This document shows, one piece after another, positions 44,440 to 52,203 of a DNA stretch of 64,000 nucleotides. Source of the stretch: UBA10649 sp963700255 (GTDB taxonomy: Bacteria > Actinomycetota > Actinomycetes > S36-B12). Below the pieces are notes generated by a model that saw nothing but the letters and a program-made list of their open reading frames with translations, did no database searches and was not told where the DNA came from. Numbering within the stretch: position 1 is the first letter of the stretch; each line of letters opens with the position of its first letter. The DNA is taken from NCBI GenBank assembly GCA_963700255.1, contig CAVOWW010000023.1, positions 124,001 to 188,000 of the forward strand. The letters are read 5' to 3'. The translations under genes were made by a program, and so were the position numbers.

Positions 44440-44849
44440 ACCGTCCCGAGGAGATCCGCGCGGCCCTCACGGACAGCACGACCTGGTTCGTGGTGGGCCT
44501 CGCGGACAATCCGGCACGCGAGGCTTACGGCGTTGCGGCCTACCTGCAGCAGCAGGGCAAGCGGATCGTGCCCATCCATCCTCGCGCGGAGGCGGTCCAT
44601 GGCGAGCAGGGCTACCCCACGATCGCCGATGCCACCGCGGCGCTCGGCGCACCCGACGTGGTCGACGTCTTCATCAACTCCGAGCATGCGGGCCAGTTCG
44701 CCGATCAGGCGGTCGCCGCAGGGGCTGGCGTCGTGTGGTTCCAGCTGGGCGTCATCGACGTCGACGCCGCGCAGCGCGTCGTCGACGCGGGCGTCGTCAT
44801 GGTGATGGATCGCTGCCCCGTGGTCGAGATCCCCCGTCTGCTGTCCTGA
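44436..44849 (+). CDS. CoA-binding domain protein (YccU type)
   Basis: A 137-residue Rossmann-fold protein of the CoA_binding family ('WFVVGLADNPAREAYGVAAYL', 'IVPIHPRAE', 'VVDVFINSEHAGQFADQA', 'GVVWFQLGV', 'VMDRCPVVE'). Proteins of this type bind CoA or related nucleotides, but most are uncharacterised. It is translated through an ATGA overlap with ugd. Its last 53 bases overlap the end of the convergent ltrA-type gene. Confidence 0.9.
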   Translation: MNRPEEIRAALTDSTTWFVVGLADNPAREAYGVAAYLQQQGKRIVPIHPRAEAVHGEQGYPTIADATAALGAPDVVDVFINSEHAGQFADQAVAAGAGVVWFQLGVIDVDAAQRVVDAGVVMVMDRCPVVEIPRLLS

Positions 44850-46002
44850 CGTCCTCGGCCTCGGCCTCGGGGCGCGAGTACGGCTGGCCGATGCGCACGG
44901 ACGCCACCGCCGCTGCCACGAGGACGGCACCCCCGGCCACGTTCTCCCATGAGCCGCCCCCCGTGGTGACGAACAGCCCCGCGAGGGCCAGCAGGAGCAG
45001 GAGCGCCGCGCCCACGAGGTTGACGCGGACGAGCACGGTGAGTCGCCCGGCGGCGATCCAGGTCATCGAGGCGAGCGCGACGAGGACGAGGAACAGGGGA
45101 AGGGTCGACCACTCCGCGGTGAGCTGGACGTCCTTGTCCTCCTCGCCGAAGGCCACGAGGGTGAGGCTCGACAGGCCGGCGGCCGCGCCGATGGCGCCGA
45201 ACATCAGGACCACGTGCATCAGGAGCCACGCACGCAGCCGTCCCGGTCCCTCCGGGACGCCGGCCGGCATGACGCTGGAGAAGTAAAGGGTCCAGACGGC
45301 GAACACCACGACGAACGTCAGGGCGAAGTACACGGGGTTCGGGATCGACGACAGGCCGCCGAGCGTGGACACGAGCCCGATGAAGGCCTCACCGAGGACG
45401 ATGATGACCAGCTGGCCGAGTCGCTCACCGAGGTGCTCGGCGTCCACGAGCGAGGCGCACCGTCCGACGACCACGAAGAGCGGGACAGCCGCAACGGCGA
45501 CGCCCACGGTGATGATCCAGGTGGGGGCACCGGTGACCGTCCACTCGGCGGAGTCGGGAAGCAGCAGCCCGAGGGCGAGGACGGCCGCGGCGGCGCCTGA
45601 AGCCCAGGCGAGAACGCGGACGTGGCGTCGGACGCCCGGATCGGCAGGCCTGAGCAGGACGTAGGTGGCGCAGACCGCGGCGAAGGCAACCGCGAGCGCT
45701 CCGAACCCGGTCGCGTTCGAGAGTCCCTCGTCGGCAACCGTCCCCAGCGCGGCGATGACGATCGCGAGCATCTGCAGCAGTCCGAGCATCCGTCGGAGCG
45801 AGCTGTCCTCCGGCACGAGGTTGTTGCCGAGAGTGGTCAGGAGCCACAGGACGAACATGATCAGCGTCCATGCGGCAATCCACAGGCCCAGTCCCCACGT
45901 GGGCTTGGCTGCGAAGGTGTGACCCGTGTAGCTGACGGCCGCAACGATGACGAGGTCGTAGAAGAGCTCGAACCAGCCGACCCGCTGGTGCGGCGCGCTC
46001 AC
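44797..46002 (-). CDS. Low temperature requirement protein A (LtrA) family membrane protein
   Basis: A 401-residue integral membrane protein with about 11-12 helices and the LtrA signature 'RVGWFELFYDLVIVAAVSYTG' at the N-terminus and 'LGERLGQLVIIVLGEAFIGLV' in the middle. Its function in bacteria is unclear; the name comes from Listeria growth at low temperature. The GTG at 46002 overlaps the purE stop (GTGA), so it is coupled to purine genes. The C-terminal tail is hydrophilic and overlaps, in antisense, the end of the CoA-binding gene. Confidence 0.9.
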   Translation of the reverse strand: MSAPHQRVGWFELFYDLVIVAAVSYTGHTFAAKPTWGLGLWIAAWTLIMFVLWLLTTLGNNLVPEDSSLRRMLGLLQMLAIVIAALGTVADEGLSNATGFGALAVAFAAVCATYVLLRPADPGVRRHVRVLAWASGAAAAVLALGLLLPDSAEWTVTGAPTWIITVGVAVAAVPLFVVVGRCASLVDAEHLGERLGQLVIIVLGEAFIGLVSTLGGLSSIPNPVYFALTFVVVFAVWTLYFSSVMPAGVPEGPGRLRAWLLMHVVLMFGAIGAAAGLSSLTLVAFGEEDKDVQLTAEWSTLPLFLVLVALASMTWIAAGRLTVLVRVNLVGAALLLLLALAGLFVTTGGGSWENVAGGAVLVAAAVASVRIGQPYSRPEAEAEDVRTADGGSRPRGSDPSP

Positions 46003-46490
46003 CGTGCGAGGTTGGCGTTCTTGGCCTTGGCCTGGGCGTTGAGGTCGTCCTGGTAGGCCGCCATGGCGTTGACGAGGTCGTGGTCCGCGATGCCCAGCAT
46101 GCGCACCGCGAGCAGCCCGGCGTTGCGGGCGTTGCCGATGGCGACCGTCGCCACCGGGACGCCGGCCGGCATCTGGACGATCGAGAGCAGGGAGTCCATG
46201 CCGTCCAGCGTGGACAGCGGCACCGGAACCCCGATGACGGGGAGCGGCGACAGGGAGGCGAGCATCCCCGGCAGGTGGGCCGCACCGCCCGCGCCGGCGA
46301 TGATCACCTTGATCCCGCGGTCGGCGGCCTCCGAGCCGAAGGCCACCATCTCGCGCGGCATGCGGTGGGCCGACAGCACCATCGCCTCGAAGGGCACGCC
46401 GAAGTCCTCGAGCGCGGAAGCGGCCGCCTGCATGACCGGCCAGTCCGAGTCGCTGCCCATGCAGATCGCGACCAGGGGGCTCTCACTCAT
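45999..46490 (-). CDS. purE: 5-(carboxyamino)imidazole ribonucleotide mutase
   Basis: PurE class I rearranges N5-CAIR to CAIR in purine biosynthesis. The 163-residue protein has the active-site segment 'ICMGSDSDWPVMQAAA', 'VLSAHRMPREM' with the catalytic His, and 'IIAGAGGAAHLPGM'. The ATG at 46490 is 8 bases inside the end of purK, so the two are coupled and their products act in sequence. The frame continues to 46571 inside purK, but the conserved start is MSESPLVAIC. Confidence 0.96.
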   Translation of the reverse strand: MSESPLVAICMGSDSDWPVMQAAASALEDFGVPFEAMVLSAHRMPREMVAFGSEAADRGIKVIIAGAGGAAHLPGMLASLSPLPVIGVPVPLSTLDGMDSLLSIVQMPAGVPVATVAIGNARNAGLLAVRMLGIADHDLVNAMAAYQDDLNAQAKAKNANLAR

Positions 46491-47637
46491 CGATGACTCC
46501 CGCGAAGTAGTCGGCCGCGTGCCGGCCACGTGCCAATAGTTGCTCATAGTCGGTGCCCACGACGGTGACATGCCCCACCTTGCGGCCGGGCCGGACCTCC
46601 TTGCCGTAGAGGTGCACCTTCAGCCCCGGGTCGCGGGCCAGGACGTGCCGGTACGCGGAGTAGAGGTCGCCGACGTCGCCGCCGAGGATGTTGACCATCA
46701 CCGCGTATGGGGCGACCAGGGTCGGGTCCCCGAGCGGCAGGTCGAGCACGGCGCGCAGATGGTTCTCGAACTGGCTCGTTCGCGCACCCTCGATCGACCA
46801 GTGGCCCGAGTTGTGCGGCCGCATGGCGAGCTCGTTGACGTACAGCTCGTAGCCGTCGTCGAACATCTCGACAGCCAGCATCCCCGTCACGTTGAGGTCG
46901 CGCGCGATCCGGAGGGCGATCTCCTGGGCCTCCAGCGCACGCGCGGCCGCCAGGCCCGGCGCCGGGGCGACGACCTCCGCGCAGATGCCGTTCGCCTGCA
47001 CGGTGCGCACGACGGGATAGGCCACGGCCTGCCCATGGGGCGAGCGCGCCACCTGGGCCGAGAGCTCCTGCACGAAGTCGATCCGCTCCTCCGCCAGCCA
47101 CTGGGCGCCGGCGGCAAGCGGGACGGCGAGGACGTCCGCCGCCTCTCCCGCCGACTCGACCACCCACACCCCGCGGCCGTCGTACCCGCCGCGGGAGGTC
47201 TTGAGCACGACCGGCCAGCCCGTCTCGGCAGCGAACTCCTCGACGTGATCGAGCGCGGAGACCGCCCGCCAGCGGGGGCAGGGCACGTCGATGCCGCTCA
47301 GCGCCTGACGCATATGGATCTTGTCCTGGGCGTGGAAGAGGGCGGCCGGCCCCGGACGCACCGCGACGCCCATGGCTTCCAGCTGCTCCAGATGGGCCGG
47401 CGGCACGTGCTCGTGGTCGAAGGTCACGACGTCGCAGCCCGCGGCCAGTCGGCGCAGCGCCTCGAGGTCGTCGTGCCGGCCCAGCACCACGTCGTGGATG
47501 ACCTGGGCCGCCGACTCCTCGGGCGACGTGGCGAGCACCCGCAGCCCGATCCCGAGAGCCGCAGCCGGGGCGGCGCTCATCCGGGCGAGCTGTCCACCGC
47601 CCACGATGCCCACACGAGGGGCGCCGTCGAGATCCAC
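46483..47637 (-). CDS. purK: 5-(carboxyamino)imidazole ribonucleotide synthase
   Basis: ATP-grasp enzyme making N5-CAIR from AIR and bicarbonate. The 384-residue protein has 'VGIVGGGQLARMSAAPA', 'VVTFDHEHVPPAHL', 'VVLKTSRGGYDGRGVW' (ATP binding), 'VNELAMRPHNSGHWSIEGA' and 'SQFENHLRAVLDLPLG'. The GTG at 47637 is preceded by TAGGTT at 6 nt with no Shine-Dalgarno. It is divergent from gtrA over 38 bp and is the first gene of purK-purE-ltrA. Confidence 0.96.
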   Translation of the reverse strand: MDLDGAPRVGIVGGGQLARMSAAPAAALGIGLRVLATSPEESAAQVIHDVVLGRHDDLEALRRLAAGCDVVTFDHEHVPPAHLEQLEAMGVAVRPGPAALFHAQDKIHMRQALSGIDVPCPRWRAVSALDHVEEFAAETGWPVVLKTSRGGYDGRGVWVVESAGEAADVLAVPLAAGAQWLAEERIDFVQELSAQVARSPHGQAVAYPVVRTVQANGICAEVVAPAPGLAAARALEAQEIALRIARDLNVTGMLAVEMFDDGYELYVNELAMRPHNSGHWSIEGARTSQFENHLRAVLDLPLGDPTLVAPYAVMVNILGGDVGDLYSAYRHVLARDPGLKVHLYGKEVRPGRKVGHVTVVGTDYEQLLARGRHAADYFAGVIDE

Positions 47638-47643
47638 GAGAGG

Positions 47644-47668
47644 AACCTACTGCGTGGCGTCCTACACT
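47644..47668. promoter_or_regulatory. Divergent -10 boxes of purK and gtrA, both leaderless
   Basis: TAGGTT (minus, 47649-47644) is 6 nt before GTG 47637. TACACT (plus, 47663-47668) is 7 nt before ATG 47676. The whole gap is 38 bp, so each promoter's -35 lies under or beyond the other's -10. Confidence 0.55.
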
Positions 47669-47675
47669 TCGACGC

Positions 47676-48206
47676 ATGCCCGAGCCCGCCGAACCGGTCG
47701 CCGAGGGCGCCCCCGGGCTGGTCGCGCGCCTGTACTCGCCGATCAGGGCGCTGGTGCACGAGCTCGCCAAGTTCGGGATCGTCGGGGCCGTCGCCTTCGT
47801 CATCGACGTCGGCCTGTTCAACCTGCTGCTCTACTTCGGCCCGCTGCAGGACAAGCCGTTGACCGCGAAGGTCGTCAGCGTCGTCGCAGCGACAACCTTC
47901 GCCTACTTCGGCAATCGGTTCTGGACCTACCGGAACCGGGGCCGACGCAGCATGCGTCGCGAGTACGTCCTGTTCTTCGTGTTCAACGGCATCGCGTTGC
48001 TCATCTCGGTGGGCTGCCTGTGGTTCAGCCACTACGTCCTCGGCCTCGACTCGCCCCTCGCCGACAACATCAGCGCGAACGTCGTGGGCGTGCTCCTGGG
48101 CACGCTGTTCCGGTTCGTCGCCTACCGCACGTGGGTGTTCCCGGCCGTGCCGGACGACCCGGCCGACCAGGAGCTGGCCGAGCGCGACGCAACGACCCCC
48201 ATCTGA
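47676..48206 (+). CDS. GtrA family membrane protein
   Basis: A 176-residue protein with four transmembrane helices and the GtrA/DPMS-like pattern ('LAKFGIVGAVAFVIDVGLFNLL', 'ATTFAYFGNRFWTYRNRG', 'NGIALLISVGCLW', 'GTLFRFVAYRTWVF'). GtrA proteins are thought to move lipid-linked sugars across the membrane or assist a partner glycosyltransferase. No partner is adjacent; the glycan cluster lies 6 kb away. Start supported by TACACT 7 nt upstream of the ATG. Confidence 0.9.
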   Translation: MPEPAEPVAEGAPGLVARLYSPIRALVHELAKFGIVGAVAFVIDVGLFNLLLYFGPLQDKPLTAKVVSVVAATTFAYFGNRFWTYRNRGRRSMRREYVLFFVFNGIALLISVGCLWFSHYVLGLDSPLADNISANVVGVLLGTLFRFVAYRTWVFPAVPDDPADQELAERDATTPI

Positions 48207-48212
48207 TCCAGG

Positions 48213-48755
48213 TCAGGTCGAGCTGTTCGGGGGCAGGTCTGTCGTGCCCACGCCCCGGCGGCGCTTCTCGTCCGCCTCGATGAACTCGTACACCTTGCGC
48301 TGGATGTCCTCCACGTCCGGGACATCCCGCACGTCGAGGCCGTCGTTCTCTCCCGCGGACTGGATCTGCAGCTCCCCGTAGTTGAGGATGCGCCCCATCG
48401 CCGGCACGAAGAACGACACGTTGTTGACCTTGGCGAGCGGCATGTCCTTGCCGTGCCGGGTGATGATGCCGGATCGGACGATGATCCTGCGATCGGTGAA
48501 CACGTACTCCGTCGTCAGCCAGCGCAGGAAGGGCACGATCGCCCAGAGCACGAGGATGAGGATTCCGCCGGCCAGGACGACCCAGCGGATGAAGGTGCCG
48601 CCGAGCATCTCGTTGTCGATCCAGAAGTACAGCCACGTCATCCCGAAGACGGTGGCCAGCAGGATGACGATCGGCACGAACAGCGCCCTCCAGTGCGGGC
48701 GCGTCTCGAACTGGATCTTCTCGTCAGGGGCGAGCAGCTTCTGCGGATAGGCCAT
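48213..48755 (-). CDS. PH-domain (bPH2) membrane protein
   Basis: A 180-residue protein with two adjacent transmembrane helices (about 25-70) followed by a bacterial PH domain ('TTEYVFTDRRIIVRSGII', 'DMPLAKVNNVSFF', 'NYGELQIQSAGEN'). Proteins of this type are of unknown function and often accompany membrane or wall genes. The ATG at 48755 is 2 bases after the birA stop, so the two are co-transcribed. Convergent with gtrA, 6 bases apart. Confidence 0.88.
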   Translation of the reverse strand: MAYPQKLLAPDEKIQFETRPHWRALFVPIVILLATVFGMTWLYFWIDNEMLGGTFIRWVVLAGGILILVLWAIVPFLRWLTTEYVFTDRRIIVRSGIITRHGKDMPLAKVNNVSFFVPAMGRILNYGELQIQSAGENDGLDVRDVPDVEDIQRKVYEFIEADEKRRRGVGTTDLPPNSST

Positions 48756-48757
48756 GG

Positions 48758-49567
48758 TCAGATGGTGGCATGGATGACGTCGCCCGCGGCGACAGACACC
48801 GTTTTCTCCGAGGTGCGCACATGCAGCTGGCCGTCGACGCCGACGCCCACCGCGCGCCCCTGCAGCTGCTCACCGCTCGGCAGCGTCACCGTCACCTCAC
48901 GGCCGATGGTCATGCACCGCTCCCGGTAGGCGTCCATCACGTAGTCGCCGCCCGTTCGACGCAGGTCGTCGAGCTGGCCGTGGAGCACGGTGAGGATGTC
49001 GAGGAGCAGGTCGTCGCGGGAGACCGTCGCGCCCTCGAGGAGCATGGACGTGGCTGCGGGGACCGGCAGCTGCTCCGCCAACTGGGCCACGTTGACGCCG
49101 ATGCCGATGACCACCGCATCCTCGCCGTCGGTCTCGGCGAGGATGCCGGCCAGCTTGCGCGGCCCGGGGCTGCCGTCGAGCGCGGGACCGTCCACCACGA
49201 CGTCGTTGGGCCACTTGAGCGCCGCGGCCACCCCGTGCCTACGGGCCGACTCGGCCACGGCGACGCCGGCCAGCAGCGGCAGCAGCCCCCGCTGCGGGTC
49301 CGGGGCCATGCGCACGAGCACCGAGAACCACAGGCCTGACCCGGGGGCACTCACCCACGCTCGGCCCAGTCGCCCGCGACCTGCGGTCTGCTCGCCGGCG
49401 ACGACGACGCTCCCCTCGGGAGCGCCACCGCGGGCGAGATCGAGGAGGTCGGCATTGGTCGAACCCGTCGATGCCGTCACGTGCGGCCGCGGCCACGGCA
49501 CCTCGCGGTCCGCGAGCCGTCGCTCGACAAGATCGGCATCCACCGGCACCACTGACTCGTTGCTCAC
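48758..49567 (-). CDS. birA: Biotin--[acetyl-CoA-carboxylase] ligase
   Basis: BirA attaches biotin to the carboxylase alpha subunit encoded at 52.2 kb. The 269-residue protein has 'TASTGSTNADLLDLARGG', the biotinyl-AMP loop 'GEQTAGRGRLGRAWVS' and 'LKWPNDVVVDG'. It lacks the N-terminal helix-turn-helix of the E. coli enzyme, so it is the monofunctional type that does not repress biotin genes. The frame is open to 49813, but GTG 49567 with TACTTT 6 nt upstream is the start. Divergent from accD with a shared promoter core. Confidence 0.95.
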   Translation of the reverse strand: MSNESVVPVDADLVERRLADREVPWPRPHVTASTGSTNADLLDLARGGAPEGSVVVAGEQTAGRGRLGRAWVSAPGSGLWFSVLVRMAPDPQRGLLPLLAGVAVAESARRHGVAAALKWPNDVVVDGPALDGSPGPRKLAGILAETDGEDAVVIGIGVNVAQLAEQLPVPAATSMLLEGATVSRDDLLLDILTVLHGQLDDLRRTGGDYVMDAYRERCMTIGREVTVTLPSGEQLQGRAVGVGVDGQLHVRTSEKTVSVAAGDVIHATI

Positions 49568-49572
49568 ACCAC

Positions 49573-49579
49573 TAAAGTA
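49573..49579. promoter_or_regulatory. Shared 7-bp promoter core of birA and accD
   Basis: The heptamer TAAAGTA reads TAAAGT on the plus strand (49573-49578) and TACTTT on the minus strand (49579-49574). The minus box is 6 nt before the birA GTG (leaderless). The plus box would give accD a leader of about 20 nt that includes its AGGAGG. Confidence 0.5.
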
Positions 49580-49604
49580 CGCAATTACAGGCCTAGGAGG
49601 AGCG

Positions 49605-51197
49605 ATGAGCGCGGCAACCGTCGACGAGAACAGTCCGGACCGGCGAACTACGGCAGGCAAGGCGGCCGATCTCGCGGACCGTCGCGCCCAGGCGCTCAGT
49701 CGCCGGCAGGACGCGGTCGACAAGCAGCACAAGCGCGGCAAGCAGACCGCGATGGAGCGGGTGGTCGCCCTCCTGGACGAGGACTCCTTCCAGCAGCTCG
49801 ACGGCCTGGCCAAGCACCGGTCCTACGCGTTCGGCCTGGAGAACATCCGTCCGTACGGGGACGGCGTCGTCACCGGCTACGGCACCATCGACGGACGCCC
49901 CGTCTGCGTCTTCGCCCAGGACTTCACCGTCTTCGGCGGCTCCCTGGGCGAGGTCTTCGGCGAGAAGATCGTCAAGGTCATGGACATGGCCATGAAGATC
50001 GGCTGCCCGGTCATCGGGATCAACGACTCGGGCGGCGCCCGCATCCAGGAGGGCGTCGTCGCCCTCGGTCTGTACGGGGAGATCTTCCGGCGCAACGTCG
50101 CCGCGTCCGGCGTCGTCCCGCAGATCTCCCTGGTCATGGGGCCCTGTGCCGGCGGAGCCGTCTACTCTCCCGCGATCACCGACTTCACGATCATGGTCGA
50201 CCAGACCTCGCATATGTTCATCACCGGCCCCGACGTCATCAAGACGGTGACCGGCGAGGATGTGGAGTTCGAGGAGCTGGGCGGCGCCCGCACCCACAAC
50301 TCCAAGTCGGGTGTCGCGCACTACATGGCCACCGACGAGGACGACGCCCTCGAGTACGTCAAGGCGCTGCTGTCCTACCTGCCGAGCAACAACCTCGAGG
50401 ACCCGCCGACCTACCCGTTCGAGGCCGACCTCGACTTCACCGACGAGGACTACGAGCTCGACACGCTGATGCCCGACTCGACCAACCAGCCCTATGACAT
50501 GCACACCGTCATCGAGCACCTGCTGGACGACGGCGACTTCCTCGAGACCCAGCCCCTGTTCGCCCCGAACATCCTGTGCGGGTTCGGCCGCATCGAGGGC
50601 CACGCCGTCGGCGTCGTCGCCAACCAGCCGATGCAGTTCGCCGGGACCCTGGACATCGACGCCTCCGAGAAGGCCGCCCGGTTCGTCCGCACCTGCGACG
50701 CGTTCAACCTCCCGGTGATCACGCTCGTCGACGTACCGGGCTTCCTGCCCGGAACCGACCAGGAGTGGGACGGCATCATCCGCCGTGGCGCGAAGCTCAT
50801 CTACGCCTACGCCGAGGCGACCGTGCCGCTCGTCACGATGATCACCCGCAAGGCCTACGGCGGCGCGTACGACGTCATGGGCTCCAAGCACCTCGGCGCC
50901 GACATCAACCTCGCCTGGCCCACCGCGGAGATCGCCGTGATGGGGGCCCAGGGCGCGGCGAACATCCTGTACCGCAAGGAGATCGCTGCGGCCGAGGATC
51001 CGGATGCCGAGCGCAAGCGCCTCATCGACGAGTACCAGGACGAGCTCGCCAACCCGTACATCGCCGCGGAGCGCGGCTACATCGACCGCGTGATCTTCCC
51101 GCACGAGTCGCGCATGATGATCACGCGAGCCCTTCGGGCGCTGCGCAACAAGCGGGCCAACCGGCCGCCGCGCAAGCACGGGAACATCCCGCTGTGA
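49605..51197 (+). CDS. accD: Acyl-CoA carboxylase beta (carboxyltransferase) subunit
   Basis: Carboxyltransferase subunit of an acetyl/propionyl-CoA carboxylase, 530 residues, AccD5/PccB type. The two crotonase-like halves are clear: 'VIGINDSGGARIQEGVVALG' and 'MGPCAGGAVYSPAITDFTIMV' with the first oxyanion hole, and 'LVDVPGFLPGTDQEWDGII' with 'MITRKAYGGAYDVMGSKHLG' forming the second. The ATG at 49605 follows AGGAGG. It is followed by the small epsilon subunit, maf, and the biotinylated alpha subunit, a standard actinobacterial carboxylase locus supplying malonyl- and methylmalonyl-CoA. Confidence 0.96.
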   Translation: MSAATVDENSPDRRTTAGKAADLADRRAQALSRRQDAVDKQHKRGKQTAMERVVALLDEDSFQQLDGLAKHRSYAFGLENIRPYGDGVVTGYGTIDGRPVCVFAQDFTVFGGSLGEVFGEKIVKVMDMAMKIGCPVIGINDSGGARIQEGVVALGLYGEIFRRNVAASGVVPQISLVMGPCAGGAVYSPAITDFTIMVDQTSHMFITGPDVIKTVTGEDVEFEELGGARTHNSKSGVAHYMATDEDDALEYVKALLSYLPSNNLEDPPTYPFEADLDFTDEDYELDTLMPDSTNQPYDMHTVIEHLLDDGDFLETQPLFAPNILCGFGRIEGHAVGVVANQPMQFAGTLDIDASEKAARFVRTCDAFNLPVITLVDVPGFLPGTDQEWDGIIRRGAKLIYAYAEATVPLVTMITRKAYGGAYDVMGSKHLGADINLAWPTAEIAVMGAQGAANILYRKEIAAAEDPDAERKRLIDEYQDELANPYIAAERGYIDRVIFPHESRMMITRALRALRNKRANRPPRKHGNIPL

Positions 51198-51259
51198 CGG
51201 GCCGAGGAGTGAGGGCGTGGGGCGAAGCGACACGCGTTGAGCCCCGGAGGGACGGCACC

Positions 51260-51484
51260 ATGGACGCTGTGAGCGACGTCGAGCGCAAGCAGCCACTCCT
51301 GCGGGTCGTGGCCGGGTCGCCCACGGCCGATGAGCTGGCGGTCGTGGTGGCCGTCCTGTCCACTCGCGGCGGAGCCGGCGAGGAGCAGCCCGCCTTCAGC
51401 CTCTGGGCGCGCAAGAGCCGCAACATCCGGCCCACCCAGCGCCCCGGGTTCGGCGCCTGGCGCGCCTCGATGATGCCCCGCTAG
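51260..51484 (+). CDS. Acyl-CoA carboxylase epsilon subunit
   Basis: A 74-residue protein typical of the AccE/PccE subunits that stabilise actinobacterial carboxylases: 'LLRVVAGSPTADELAVVVAVL' in the N-terminal half and the tryptophan-containing tail 'LWARKSRNIRPTQRPGFGAWRASM'. The ATG at 51260 has GGAGGG at good spacing; a GTG three codons later is possible. It lies between accD and maf in the same direction. Confidence 0.88.
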   Translation: MDAVSDVERKQPLLRVVAGSPTADELAVVVAVLSTRGGAGEEQPAFSLWARKSRNIRPTQRPGFGAWRASMMPR

Positions 51485-51491
51485 GCAGTCC

Positions 51492-52109
51492 GTGACCGAA
51501 CTGGTCCTCGCTTCGGCCTCCCCCGCCCGGCACACCCTGCTCGCCAACGCGGGAGTCGTGCCCCAGATCGTCGTGAGCAACGTCGACGAGGAGGCCCTGG
51601 CCGCGCAGCTCGGCCCGCTGGCCCCTGCCGACCTGTGCCTGGCACTGGCCCGCGCGAAGGCACGCGACGTCGCGGAACGACTGGTGTCGAGTCACGACGT
51701 GGTGGTCGTCGGGTGCGACTCGGTGCTCGACGTCGGGGGCGTCGCCTTCGGCAAGCCCGCATCCGCGCAGGAGGCCAAGGAGCGCTGGCTGCGGGACATG
51801 GCCGGCCGCAGCGCGGTGCTGCGCACCGGTCACTGGGTCGTCCGGCCGTCGACCGGGGACGAGGTCGGCGAGGTGGCCAGCACCACGGTCTGGCACGCCA
51901 CCCCGAGCGAGCGGGAGCTCGACGCCTACATCGCCACGGGTGAGCCGCTTCGGGTCGCCGGCGGGTTCACCCTCGATGGACTCGGCGGTCCCTTCGTCGA
52001 GCGAATCGACGGCGACCCGTCGAACGTCATCGGCCTGTCCCTGCCTCTCCTGCGTCTCCTGCTCCTGAGCGTCGGCGTCGTCTGGACCGACCTGTGGCCT
52101 TCGCCATAG
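51492..52109 (+). CDS. maf: Maf family nucleotide pyrophosphatase
   Basis: A 205-residue Maf/YhdE-type enzyme that hydrolyses non-canonical or canonical nucleoside triphosphates and has been linked to septum control. Motifs: 'LVLASASPARHTLLANAGV', 'DVVVVGCDSVLDVGG', 'KPASAQEAKERWLRDMAGR' and 'GGFTLDGLGGPFVERIDGD'. GTG start at 51492, 7 bases after the epsilon subunit. Placement inside the carboxylase locus is common in actinobacteria. Confidence 0.93.
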   Translation: MTELVLASASPARHTLLANAGVVPQIVVSNVDEEALAAQLGPLAPADLCLALARAKARDVAERLVSSHDVVVVGCDSVLDVGGVAFGKPASAQEAKERWLRDMAGRSAVLRTGHWVVRPSTGDEVGEVASTTVWHATPSERELDAYIATGEPLRVAGGFTLDGLGGPFVERIDGDPSNVIGLSLPLLRLLLLSVGVVWTDLWPSP

Positions 52110-52203
52110 TCCCTGATCCGCCACGGGATCCTCACAGTCGATACGCTGCCTCGCGGGTCCCACGCGAATCCCGGGATGCCACCACAGAGAGGGTTCTCAC
52201 GAC

